Below the pieces are notes generated by a model, which saw nothing but the letters and a program-made list of their open reading frames with translations, searched no databases and was not told the origin of the DNA. The position numbers and the translations under genes are program-made. 32,996 nucleotides of DNA from Oceaniradius stylonematis (lineage in GTDB: Bacteria; Pseudomonadota; Alphaproteobacteria; Rhizobiales; Rhizobiaceae), in assembly GCF_003149475.2 (NCBI RefSeq), contig NZ_QFWV02000004.1:530572-563567 (forward strand), written 5' to 3'. Below, one piece after another: positions 23,520 through 31,914 of the stretch; position 1 is the stretch's first letter; each line of letters opens with the position of its first letter.

Positions 23520-23999
23520 ATGCGGGTTCTTTTCGTGTGCCTGGGCAATATCTGCCGGTCGCCGCTGGCCGAGGGCGTGTTCCGCGCCGAGGCGGCGCGC
23601 GCCGGCCTGTCGGATGGGCTGAGCATCGATTCGGCGGGCACCGGGAACTGGCATGCGGGCGAAGCGCCCGATGCGCGGGCCATCGCCGTGGCCGCCCGGA
23701 ACGGCATCGACATTTCCGGCCAGCGGGCCCGGCAGATCAGCCGCGACGATTTCCACGCCTTCGACTTGATCCTGGGCATGGACCACAAAAACGTGCAGGC
23801 GCTGACGCGGATGGCCGCTTTCGACAACAAGGCGACGATCGATCTGTTTCTGGGCCACGCCACCGGCAAGACCCGCGATGTCGCCGATCCCTATTACGGG
23901 GCCGAAGCGGACTTCGAGGCGGTCTATTGCGACATAATGGCCGGCGCCGCCGCGCTCGCCGCCGTACTGGCCGGGAAGCTGTCGCGCGACAGCGGGTAG
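23520..23999 (+). CDS. Low molecular weight protein-tyrosine-phosphatase
   Basis: A 159-residue cytoplasmic phosphatase. The phosphate loop CLGNICRSP (Cys7 nucleophile, Arg13) sits at the N-terminus as in all LMW-PTPs, and the general acid Asp123 lies in DVADPYYG. It cleaves phosphotyrosine or small phosphomonoesters through a cysteinyl-phosphate. The ATG at 23520 is chosen because the loop must lie a few residues from the start and AAGGGA is upstream; a longer frame from 23475 adds an unrelated leader. Its last 76 bases overlap the 3' end of the convergent ThpR gene. It stands alone, with no Wzc-like kinase nearby. Confidence 0.9.
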   Translation: MRVLFVCLGNICRSPLAEGVFRAEAARAGLSDGLSIDSAGTGNWHAGEAPDARAIAVAARNGIDISGQRARQISRDDFHAFDLILGMDHKNVQALTRMAAFDNKATIDLFLGHATGKTRDVADPYYGAEADFEAVYCDIMAGAAALAAVLAGKLSRDSG

Positions 24000-24517
24000 C
24001 TTTCCTCGACAATGTAAGGCCCGCCGCCAACCGAATCGCGCGAGGACATCAGCGTGAAATGGTCGACCTTGAAGGATGGCACGAAGAAGCCGCCGCGCAC
24101 CGAAAGATAGTTGGCCACTGCCTGAGGCGTGACGTTGCGCAAGCGCGCCAGCGTCACATGGGGCGTGAATTTGCGCGGATCGGGCGCCAAGCCCAGGCGC
24201 CGGCAGATGCGTGCGATTTCCGCCTGAAGATCGATGAGATCCGGCGAGGCGGTGGGAACGGCGAACAGCGAATGCGGCTTCTTGCCGCCGAATGCGCCAA
24301 GGCCTGACAGGCCGAGCGAGAAGGGCCGCCGGTGCACGCGCTCGAGTGCATGGGCGATCTCGTCCGCCATGTGGTGTTCGATGTCACCGATGAACCGCAG
24401 CGTGAGGTGGTAGTTCTCCATGTCGATCCAGCGGGCACCGGGCAGGCCTCCGCGAAGCATCGACATGTGGGTTGCGGCATGGTGAGGGATTTCGAGAGCG
24501 GCGAAAAGGCGCGGCAT
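23924..24517 (-). CDS. thpR: RNA 2',3'-cyclic phosphodiesterase (ThpR, 2'-5' RNA ligase family)
   Basis: A 197-residue member of the 2H phosphoesterase family with the two catalytic H-x-T motifs in place: HLT at 37-39 (MENYHLTLRFIG) and HVT at 120-122 (KFTPHVTLARL). It hydrolyses RNA 2',3'-cyclic phosphates and can reversibly join tRNA halves through 2'-5' bonds. The ATG at 24517 has GAGGGGA upstream; a longer frame to 24574 lacks family similarity. The C-terminal 25 codons are antisense to the phosphatase gene, so both proteins are encoded on opposite strands of 23924-23999. The tail read from that stretch is low-complexity and Ser/Ala-rich. Confidence 0.9.
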   Translation of the reverse strand: MPRLFAALEIPHHAATHMSMLRGGLPGARWIDMENYHLTLRFIGDIEHHMADEIAHALERVHRRPFSLGLSGLGAFGGKKPHSLFAVPTASPDLIDLQAEIARICRRLGLAPDPRKFTPHVTLARLRNVTPQAVANYLSVRGGFFVPSFKVDHFTLMSSRDSVGGGPYIVEESYPLSRDSFPASTAASAAAPAIMSQ

Positions 24518-24653
24518 GGCAGTGTCCCCTCGTTTCGAGCGGTGGGCTTTGCCATCGCGCGGACCGCAAATCACCCCCGCCTTGATGCAAGCGAATCACG
24601 CATGCGCGTGAAGCGCAAGGTGATTTTCCGATACGATTCGTTAACGATTTCCG

Positions 24654-25292
24654 TCAGCCGGCTTCCTTCCCGGACAGGTAGGTCCGCATCAGCGGCAGGA
24701 AGCGTTCGACCATCTGCGCAACACCGTCGGCCGTGGGGTGGATCCCATCGGCCTGCATCATGCCGTCGACCGTGATCGCGCCGTCCAGAAAGAACGGGTA
24801 GAGCGGTACGTCATGGGTTTCGGCAAGGTTGGCGAAGATCGCGTCGAACCGGTCCGCATAGTCGCCGCCCATGTTCGGCGGCGCGCGCATGCCGGCAAGG
24901 ATCACGTCGATATCGCGTTCCTTGAGCCGTTCGATCATCGCATCCAGATTGGCGCGCGTCACATCCGGCGAGATGCCGCGCAGCGCATCATTGCCGCCAA
25001 GCTCCAGGATGACGAAATCGGTACCGTCGGGCACGGACCAGTCCAGCCGCGCCAGGCCGCCCGAGCTCGTGTCGCCGGAGACGCCCGCATTGGTGATCGC
25101 GACATCGAACCCCTCGGCCCGCAGCGCGGCTTCGAGCTGTTCGGGAAAACCGGTGCCGGCGGGAAGCTGATAGCCGGCCATCAGGCTGTCGCCAAAACCG
25201 ACGCCGCGCACGGTCTCGGCCTTCGCCGGCAGCGTTGCCAGACCGAACGCAAATCCGGCCGCGGCAAAAAAGCGTAGGAACTGTTTGAACAT
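24654..25292 (-). CDS. tesA: Periplasmic arylesterase/lysophospholipase (TesA family, SGNH hydrolase)
   Basis: A 212-residue SGNH hydrolase with a Sec signal peptide (hydrophobic stretch, cleavage after LPAKA near residue 25), so it acts in the periplasm. The four SGNH blocks are visible: GFGDSLMAGYQLP (Ser36), the glycine block near residue 73, GGNDAL (Asn101) and DGIHPTADG (Asp182, His185). Relatives hydrolyse thioesters, arylesters and lysophospholipids. The start at 25292 gives the better signal peptide and has GGGAAG upstream; an ATG at 25310 is the alternative. It diverges from ybbA-ybbP across 61 bp, the same arrangement as in E. coli. Confidence 0.9.
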   Translation of the reverse strand: MFKQFLRFFAAAGFAFGLATLPAKAETVRGVGFGDSLMAGYQLPAGTGFPEQLEAALRAEGFDVAITNAGVSGDTSSGGLARLDWSVPDGTDFVILELGGNDALRGISPDVTRANLDAMIERLKERDIDVILAGMRAPPNMGGDYADRFDAIFANLAETHDVPLYPFFLDGAITVDGMMQADGIHPTADGVAQMVERFLPLMRTYLSGKEAG

Positions 25293-25353
25293 GCGCGACC
25301 GTCTTCCCATTTACCGATGCAACCTTTGCCGCTCCATATAGGTAGTTCTTCCT

Positions 25354-26054
<701 letters not shown>

Positions 26055-26055
<1 letters not shown>

Positions 26056-28610
26056 TGAACGGATTGCCCGACCAGATCGCGCTCGCTTTCCGGTTCGCGC
26101 TGCGCGAGGTGCGCGGCGGGCTTTCCGGCTTCTACGTCTTTCTGGCCTGTATCGCGCTGGGCACCGGTGCGATCGGCGGCGTCAATGCGGTGGCGCAGGC
26201 GATCACCCAGGGCATCCAGTCCGAAGGCCGGTCGATCCTGGGCGGCGACATCCGTTTCGAGCTTGTCCACCGGACAACGACACCCGAAGAGCTGGCGACG
26301 CTGCAGGCGATCGGAACCGTTGCCCAGAGCGCCAATACGCGGTCGATGGCCCGGCTCGAGGATCAGTCCGACCAGACGCTGGTCGAGATCAAGGCGGTCG
26401 ATGAACTCTATCCGCTCTATGGCGCGTTCGAGACCGAACCGGCACTGGCGCAAGCCGATTATGCGCTGACCGACGGCGCCTGGGGCGTTGCGGTCCAGCC
26501 GATCCTGCTCGAAAGGCTCGGTCTTTCGGTCGGTGACACGATGTTGATCGGCGACGCCCGTTTCTCGATCCGCGCGACGATCGCGCTGGAACCCGATGCG
26601 CTGTCCGACGGCATCGGCCTTGCGCCGCGCATCGTCATGTCGCTCGATGCGCTCGAAGCGTCGGGGCTGATCCAGCCCGGCTCGCTGGTCGAGCGGGTCT
26701 ACAAGCTGCGCACCGATCCGGGCACGACCGACGCGCAACTCAGGGCCGCGATCGACCAGGCCAACGAAGCCCACCCGCAGGCCGGGTGGTCGGTGCGTAC
26801 CCGCGCCAACGCAGCGCCCGCCCTTGCCGCCAACATCGAACGGTTCGCGCAGTTCCTCACGCTTGTCGGGCTCACCGCGCTCGTCACCGGCGGTGTCGGT
26901 GTCGCCAACGCAGTGCGGGCGTTCCTTGATTCCAAGCGCGACGTGATCGCGACTTTCAAATGCCTTGGCGCACCCGGGCGCCTCGTTACGCTGATCTATC
27001 TGTTCCAGATCCTGATGGTTGGCGCAGTGGGCATTGCCATCGGTCTCGTGCTGGCTGCAATCGCACCCATCGCTGCGGCCGCAGCTCTGTCCGGCATCGT
27101 GCCGCTGCCGGCGGGGGGCACGGGGCTTTACCCCGGCGCGCTGATGCTCGCGGTCATCTTTGCGGTGCTGACGATCTTCGTCTTCGCGCTGGTGCCGCTC
27201 GGCCGCGCGCGCGACATTCCCGCCTCCAACCTCTTCCGCAACCAGACCATGACCGAGCGTGGCCTGCCGCGCGCCGCCTATGTCGTCGGCGCCGGCCTCG
27301 CCGCCCTGCTTTTGACCGGGCTCGCCGTCTGGTTTTCCGAAGAACGGGTTCTCGCCGCCGGCTTTCTCGCCGGCGTCGCCGCCGCCTTCCTCATCCTGCG
27401 GATCGTCGCCGATGGCGTTCAGGCGCTCGCCCGCCGCGTCCGCAACGTGCCGGGCACGTCGTTGCGCATGGCGGTCGGCAACATCCACCGCCCGGGCGCG
27501 CTGACGCCGTCGGTCGTGCTGGCTCTGGGCCTCGGACTGACCCTTCTGGTCGCGCTGGCGCTGATCGACACCAATCTGCGCCAGCAGATCGCTGGAAACT
27601 TGCCCGAGCGCGCGCCCAACTTCTTCTTCGTCGATATCCAGTCCGACGTGGTCGACGATTTCGCAGAGTTGGTCGAGACCGAAGCGGGCGATGCCGGCAA
27701 GCTGGTGCGCGTGCCGATGCTGCGCGGGCGCATCGTCGAACTGAACGGCCAGAACGTTGCCGAAATGGAACTGCCGCCGGAAGGCGCCTGGGTGCTGCGC
27801 GGCGACCGCGGCATCACCTATGCGCAGAACGTGCCGGAGAATTCGAGCCTTTCGGCCGGCGAGTGGTGGGCGCCGGATCATGCCGGCGAAGCGCTCGTTT
27901 CGTTCTCCGCCGAAGAAGCGGGCGAATTGGGGCTTTCCATCGGCGACACCGTCACCGTCAATGTGCTCGGCCGGAACATCACGGCCACGATCGCCAATTT
28001 CCGTCAGGTCGAGTGGGAATCTCTGGCGATCAACTTCGTCATGGTCTTCTCGCCCAACACCTTTGCCGGCGCGCCGCACTCATGGCTTGCGACGCTGACC
28101 ATGCCCGATGCCGATTTCGAGCAGGAGGCCGGCATTCTTTCATCGGTGACGCGCGCCTTTCCGGCGGTGACCAGCGTGCGCGTCAAGGACGCGATCGAAC
28201 TGGTCAACCGCGTCGTCGGCCAACTGGCCTCGGCCGTCCGCGCGGCCGCGGCCGTGGCGCTGATCGCCTCCGTTCTGGTGCTGGCCGGCGCGCTTGCCGC
28301 AGGCAACCGGGCGCGGGTGCACGATGCGGTGGTCCTCAAGACGCTCGGCGCGACCCGCGGGACGCTGATCCGCACCTTCGTGACCGAATATGCGATCCTC
28401 GGCTTTGCCACGGCGGTCTTCGCGCTGCTGGCCGGCGGTGTGGCGGCGTGGTTCGTGGTCAGCCAGATCATGACCCTGCCATGGGCTTTCCGGCCGGAGA
28501 TCGCCGCGATGACGATCCTTGCGGCGCTGGTCTGCACGGTGGGGTTCGGCCTTCTGGGCACTTGGCGCGTTCTCGGCCAGAAGGCGGCGCCCGTGCTACG
28601 CAACCTTTAA
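26055..28610 (+). CDS. ybbP: ABC transporter permease, FtsX family (YbbP type)
   Basis: An 851-residue inner-membrane protein of YbbP size. One N-terminal helix (FYVFLACIALGTGAIGG) leads into a large periplasmic domain. Then come an FtsX domain with FKCLGAPG near residue 305, a central pair of helices around 405-470, a second periplasmic domain, and a C-terminal FtsX domain with VVLKTLGATRGTLIRTF near residue 770. The duplicated MacB-periplasmic-core/FtsX layout distinguishes it from LolC/E and MacB. ATG 26055 directly overlaps the ybbA stop; a GTG one codon earlier is also possible. Its 3' end is followed by a 214-bp spacer. Confidence 0.9.
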
Positions 28611-28694
28611 CGATTTGTTCACCATGGTGCGGCGGTTTTTCCGCGTTGCGCGCATTTGCCCCACGTCCTTGCCGGCCGGGGCGACCGGAAATTC

Positions 28695-28723
28695 TTGTAA
28701 AAGCTGCCCTGCCGCCTCATATT
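28695..28723 (+). promoter_or_regulatory. Putative promoter of the Bax-inhibitor-like gene
   Basis: TTGTAA (28695-28700) and CATATT (28718-28723) are separated by exactly 17 bp in the 214-bp spacer after ybbP; each matches the sigma-70 consensus at four of six positions. The start codon is about 95 bp further on. The rest of the spacer shows no gene. Confidence 0.35.
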
Positions 28724-28824
28724 ACGCGCAGGCATGCTGGAGGTCCCGCCAGCGGCGCCTCGGTGTGCGCGAAATCGCGCGCGGCCGGACACCCGACGGG
28801 ACGTGAAGGCTTAACGAGGACGAA

Positions 28825-29604
28825 ATGGCTGAACTCCGTAACGTTCAATACCAGGCGGGCGCCGGCGCCCGCACCTATGACGCGAGCATCGATGAGGGCC
28901 TGCGGTCCTACATGATCCGCGTCTACAATCTGATGGCTCTGGCGATGGGCATCACCGCCCTTTTCGCCGCCGGCACCGTCATGCTTGCGACCACGAACAA
29001 TCCGGCCGCCGCCGCTGCCTCGCTGCCGAACGGCACGATGCTGACGGCGCTGGGTACGGTCATCTACGGATCGCCCCTGCGCTGGGTCATCATGCTGGCG
29101 CCGCTGGCGCTGGTGTTCTTCCTCAGCTTCCGTATCGACCGGATGCAGACATCCACCGCACAGATCACGTTCTGGAGCTTTGCGGCGCTGATCGGCATGT
29201 CGCTGTCGTCGATCTTCCTGGTCTACACGTCGGCTTCGATCGTGCAGACCTTCTTCATCACGGCAACCGCCTTCGGTGCGCTGTCGCTCTACGGCTACAC
29301 CACCAAGCGTGACCTGACCGGCATGGGCTCTTTCCTGCTGATGGGTCTGGTCGGCCTGATCCTGGCGATGATCGTCAACATCTTCCTGGGTTCGGGCGCG
29401 CTGCAGTTCGCGATCTCGGTGATCGGCGTTCTGATCTTTGCCGGCCTGACCGCCTATGACACGCAGAAGATCAAGGAAATGTACTATGTCGGAGACGGTG
29501 CCGCCGTTGCCGAGAAGAAGGCCATCATGGGCGCGCTGGCGCTCTATCTGGACTTCATCAACATGTTCCAGTTCCTGCTGATGTTCCTGGGCAACCGCGA
29601 ATAA
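28825..29604 (+). CDS. Bax inhibitor-1/YccA family membrane protein
   Basis: A 259-residue protein with seven hydrophobic helices and the BI-1 family pattern, including ITFWSFAALIGMSLSSIFLVY in the middle and GLTAYDTQKIKEMYY before the last helix, where the conserved Asp pair of the pH-sensing gate is found. Bacterial members such as YetJ are pH-dependent calcium leak channels, while YccA modulates FtsH. The soluble N-terminus, about 28 residues with RTYDASIDEGLRSYM, is typical of alphaproteobacteria. The ATG at 28825 has GAGGA upstream. It forms a single-gene unit with its own terminator. Confidence 0.92.
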   Translation: MAELRNVQYQAGAGARTYDASIDEGLRSYMIRVYNLMALAMGITALFAAGTVMLATTNNPAAAAASLPNGTMLTALGTVIYGSPLRWVIMLAPLALVFFLSFRIDRMQTSTAQITFWSFAALIGMSLSSIFLVYTSASIVQTFFITATAFGALSLYGYTTKRDLTGMGSFLLMGLVGLILAMIVNIFLGSGALQFAISVIGVLIFAGLTAYDTQKIKEMYYVGDGAAVAEKKAIMGALALYLDFINMFQFLLMFLGNRE

Positions 29605-29630
29605 CGACCGGTAACATCCGGACCGGATCG

Positions 29631-29658
29631 GGGCGGCCTTCGGGCCGCCCTTTTCTTT
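29631..29658 (+). terminator. Intrinsic terminator
   Basis: A perfect 8-bp stem, GGGCGGCC / GGCCGCCC, closed by a stable TTCG tetraloop and followed by TTTTCTTT, begins 26 bases after the Bax-inhibitor-like stop codon. It is a textbook rho-independent terminator. Confidence 0.92.
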
Positions 29659-29694
29659 CGCGCGCAATTCTGGTTTCTGGCGGCAGCCGAAAAA

Positions 29695-30276
29695 ATGCCA
29701 GCCGCCATGAACGCCTCTATTGCACTGAACGACACGATCGACGCGGACATTTCCGCGATCACCGCCATCTATGCGGACGCGGTGCTCAACGGCACCGCCA
29801 GCTTCGAACTGGACCCGCCGGACGCAGCGGAGATGGCGCGCCGCTTCCATGCCATCCGCCAGGCTGGCTATCCGCACATTGTCGCGCGCGACGGCTCGGG
29901 CGAACTGCTCGGTTACGCCTATGCGGGCAGCTATCGGGCCCGACCGGCCTATCGCTGGACGGTGGAGAACTCGGTCTATGTGGCGCCGTCCGCCAAAGGG
30001 CGCGGCGTCGGCAGAACGCTTCTGGCCGAGATCATCGCGCGCTGCGAAGCGCTCGGGTTCCGCCAGATGATCGCGGTGATCGGCGGGTCCGAGCATGCGG
30101 CCTCGATCGGCCTGCATGAGGCGCTGGGTTTTGCCCATGCCGGCGTCCTGCCCGCCACCGGCTTCAAGCACGGACGCTGGCTCGATTCCGTTCTGATGCA
30201 AAAGCCGCTCGGCGCCGGTTCGTCGATGCCGCCCGACCCCGACACCTATCCCGGAACGCTCTATCCGCCCGCCTGA
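29695..30276 (+). CDS. GNAT N-acetyltransferase (phosphinothricin acetyltransferase-like)
   Basis: A 193-residue acetyltransferase. Its IYADAVLNGTASFELDPPD opening, RPAYRWTVENSVYVAP centre and the acetyl-CoA loop AKGRGVGRTLL are those of the phosphinothricin/methionine-sulfone acetyltransferase group, which acetylates the amino group of glutamate-like compounds or related amino acids. GGSEHAASIGLHEALGF and the final HGRWLDSVLMQ segment are also typical. The true substrate in this organism is unknown; the herbicide name is inherited. Starts at 29695 and 29707 are both possible and neither has a strong Shine-Dalgarno. It ends eight bases before the converging DUF2794 gene. Confidence 0.88.
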   Translation: MPAAMNASIALNDTIDADISAITAIYADAVLNGTASFELDPPDAAEMARRFHAIRQAGYPHIVARDGSGELLGYAYAGSYRARPAYRWTVENSVYVAPSAKGRGVGRTLLAEIIARCEALGFRQMIAVIGGSEHAASIGLHEALGFAHAGVLPATGFKHGRWLDSVLMQKPLGAGSSMPPDPDTYPGTLYPPA

Positions 30277-30284
30277 GCGGACCG

Positions 30285-30704
30285 TCAGTTCGACTGGACG
30301 AGCCTGATCTGCTTGTCGAACAGTCTGAGCACCTGCGCCAGGTCATGGCCACGCTTGAGCACCATGCCCGAAGCGTTGATCACCGCGTAGGCGCCCTGCC
30401 TGCGGGCGAGCCTGGGGTTTTTCTCGATCCGATAGAGCGGCATTTCCGATGTCCGCCGGAAAACGGCGAAGACCGCCCGGTCCTTCAAATGCGAGATGCC
30501 GTAGTCGCGCCATTCGCCGCCGGCGACCATGAAGCTGTAGACCCGCAGGATCTGGTCCAGTTCGCGCCGTTCGAACCTGACCTCGTCCTGTTGGCGCTGG
30601 CGGCGCGCCTGGCTCAGCGCGACGACGTTGCCGCCACTCGCCCCCGCGCCATTGCCCCCCGCGCCCTGGCCCGGCTGCGCGTTCTCATCATCGGAACCGT
30701 TGAT
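30285..30704 (-). CDS. DUF2794 family protein, apparent ATC start
   Basis: A 139-residue protein matching alphaproteobacterial DUF2794, a family of unknown function. The conserved core is RFERRELDQILRVYSFMVAG, GEWRDYGISHLKDRAVFAV, FRRTSEMPLYRIEKNP and the C-terminal LKRGHDLAQVLRLFDK. The first in-frame ATG (30530) would cut off part of this core. Upstream the frame stays open to a TGA at 30725-30723 with no ATG, GTG or TTG. An ATC at 30704-30702, six bases after GGGGAGG (30717-30711), is the best initiation point. The resulting N-terminal 40 residues are Gly/Asn/Gln-rich and probably disordered. A sequencing error in the start is the other explanation. Confidence 0.75.
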   Translation of the reverse strand: MNGSDDENAQPGQGAGGNGAGASGGNVVALSQARRQRQQDEVRFERRELDQILRVYSFMVAGGEWRDYGISHLKDRAVFAVFRRTSEMPLYRIEKNPRLARRQGAYAVINASGMVLKRGHDLAQVLRLFDKQIRLVQSN

Positions 30705-30725
30705 GGTTCGCCTCCCCGCAAATCA

Positions 30726-31060
30726 AATGACCGGAGGCCATGGTTGCCCGAAACACGATGGCGCGCAAGCCGTCGCCGGAGGGGTTAACGCATCGTAAAC
30801 GGCAGGGTCACACTGTTCGTGATGCGGTTGGCAAGCGTGATGGCCTGCCCCGATTTCGCCGCAAGTCGAACACACCTGCGCCCGGATTTGTTTGAAAATG
30901 AACAGTCGCACGGGGGGCGGCTTCAAGCCCGGCCAGCCCGCCATGCGACACGCGGACCACCCCGCAAACAGGGTGCCCGCAAGGCCGGACCGGGGCGGTA
31001 ATTGGACAATCTGTTGCCCCCAGCCCCGATGCCGTCCGGGTCCGGCCTAAACCGCTCCGA
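30726..31060. other. Gene-poor spacer between DUF2794 and DUF1223
   Basis: About 335 bp without a convincing gene. Open frames on both strands (for example 30819-31001 + and 30723-30944 -) have no recognisable protein features. The stretch presumably holds the DUF2794 promoter on the - strand, though no clear -35/-10 pair is visible. Its right part contains a sizeable inverted repeat (30982-31048). Confidence 0.5.
30982..31048. repeat. Inverted repeat able to form a two-part stem
   Basis: AGGCCGGACC (30982-30991) is the exact complement of GGTCCGGCCT (31039-31048), and directly inside it GGGGC (30992-30996) can pair with GCCCC (31023-31027). It begins 13 bases after the DUF1223 stop on the - strand. 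No T-tract follows on either strand, so it may be a processed mRNA end or a small RNA rather than a simple terminator. Confidence 0.45.
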
Positions 31061-31843
31061 TCAGCTTCTGTCGAAACCCTTCAGCTTGGCCGCGCCCATG
31101 ATCGGGCCCGGCGCGCCATCGATCGCCGCCTGCAGAAGCACGGCGCAACCCGTCGCCTTGTTCTGGGCGATCTTGTCGCGCGGCAGGTCGATCTGCATCG
31201 CCTTGCCGTCCCACATGCCAAGCGTCTGCTGCGCCATGACGGCATTGGCATAGACCATGGTGCGGCCGGCATTTTCGCCGCGCGCGATCTCCACCTCGCT
31301 GCGGTCGCGATAATAGACGATCGTCAGCAGCATGTCGGCCCCGGCCGGCTTGATCCCGTCGCCGACCCCGACCGACAGCCGCCCGGCGCTCATTGCGACC
31401 ATGACGGGCACCACCAGTCCGTTGCCGGCTGCCTCATGTTCGCCAATCAGGCCCCGGATCCGCGTCTTGTAGCCGCCATTGAGATGGTCGCGGCCATTGA
31501 CCACGGCCTGCGGCGTATAGACCGATCGGCTGCCCAAGGTCCGCGCATAGGCGCGCTGGCGGGCCGTATTGTCGGCGCTGGCGAGCGTGTCCTTCCAGCC
31601 CAGATAGTCCCAGTAGTCGACATGGTAGCCAAGCGCGAGAACGTCAGGATCGGCGGCGAACTCGGCAAGCGCCGCATCCGCCGGCGGGCAGGAACTGCAC
31701 CCCTGGCTGGTGAACAGCTCGACCACGCCGCTGACAGCCGCCGCGGCGCGGGCCGGGCCCGACGCGACCGCGGCAAGGGTTGCCGCCGTGCCGGCCAGAA
31801 GTGTTCGCCGGGTGATCATCGGCATGAATGGTTCTGCGCGCAT
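31061..31843 (-). CDS. DUF1223 family exported thioredoxin-fold protein
   Basis: About 260 residues, with a twin-arginine signal (ITRRTLLAGTAATLAAVASG, cleavage near GPARA), so it is likely exported folded. The DUF1223 core follows at once: VVELFTSQGCSSCPPADAAL with a Cys-x-x-Cys motif, then GYHVDYWDYLGWKD and RSVYTPQAVVNGRDH. The thioredoxin-like fold and CSSC suggest redox or metal binding in the periplasm; no function is established. ATGs at 31843, 31825 and 31819 all precede the signal and none has a good Shine-Dalgarno, so the start is uncertain. An ATG at 31918 overlaps the upstream stop but would add an unlikely leader running through a hairpin. Confidence 0.82.
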   Translation of the reverse strand: MRAEPFMPMITRRTLLAGTAATLAAVASGPARAAAAVSGVVELFTSQGCSSCPPADAALAEFAADPDVLALGYHVDYWDYLGWKDTLASADNTARQRAYARTLGSRSVYTPQAVVNGRDHLNGGYKTRIRGLIGEHEAAGNGLVVPVMVAMSAGRLSVGVGDGIKPAGADMLLTIVYYRDRSEVEIARGENAGRTMVYANAVMAQQTLGMWDGKAMQIDLPRDKIAQNKATGCAVLLQAAIDGAPGPIMGAAKLKGFDRS

Positions 31844-31870
31844 GGACGAAACGCTACCGGGTCGGCGCTT

Positions 31871-31893
31871 CACCGGAAACTCACTTTCCGGTG
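31871..31893. repeat. Perfect hairpin between the DadA-like and DUF1223 genes
   Basis: CACCGGAAA and TTTCCGGTG flank the loop CTCAC. It lies 22 bases after the flavoprotein stop on the - strand. No run of T follows on that strand, so it could be a weak terminator, an mRNA-end stabiliser, or an attenuator ahead of DUF1223. Confidence 0.5.
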
Positions 31894-31914
31894 AAACTTT
31901 GCCGTCCTGTAACC

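Noticed and set aside
30819-31001. Short + strand open frames in the DUF2794-DUF1223 spacer
   Set aside because: Low-complexity Arg/Pro/Gly-rich translations, no convincing Shine-Dalgarno and no recognisable family; GC-rich spacer DNA yields such frames by chance.
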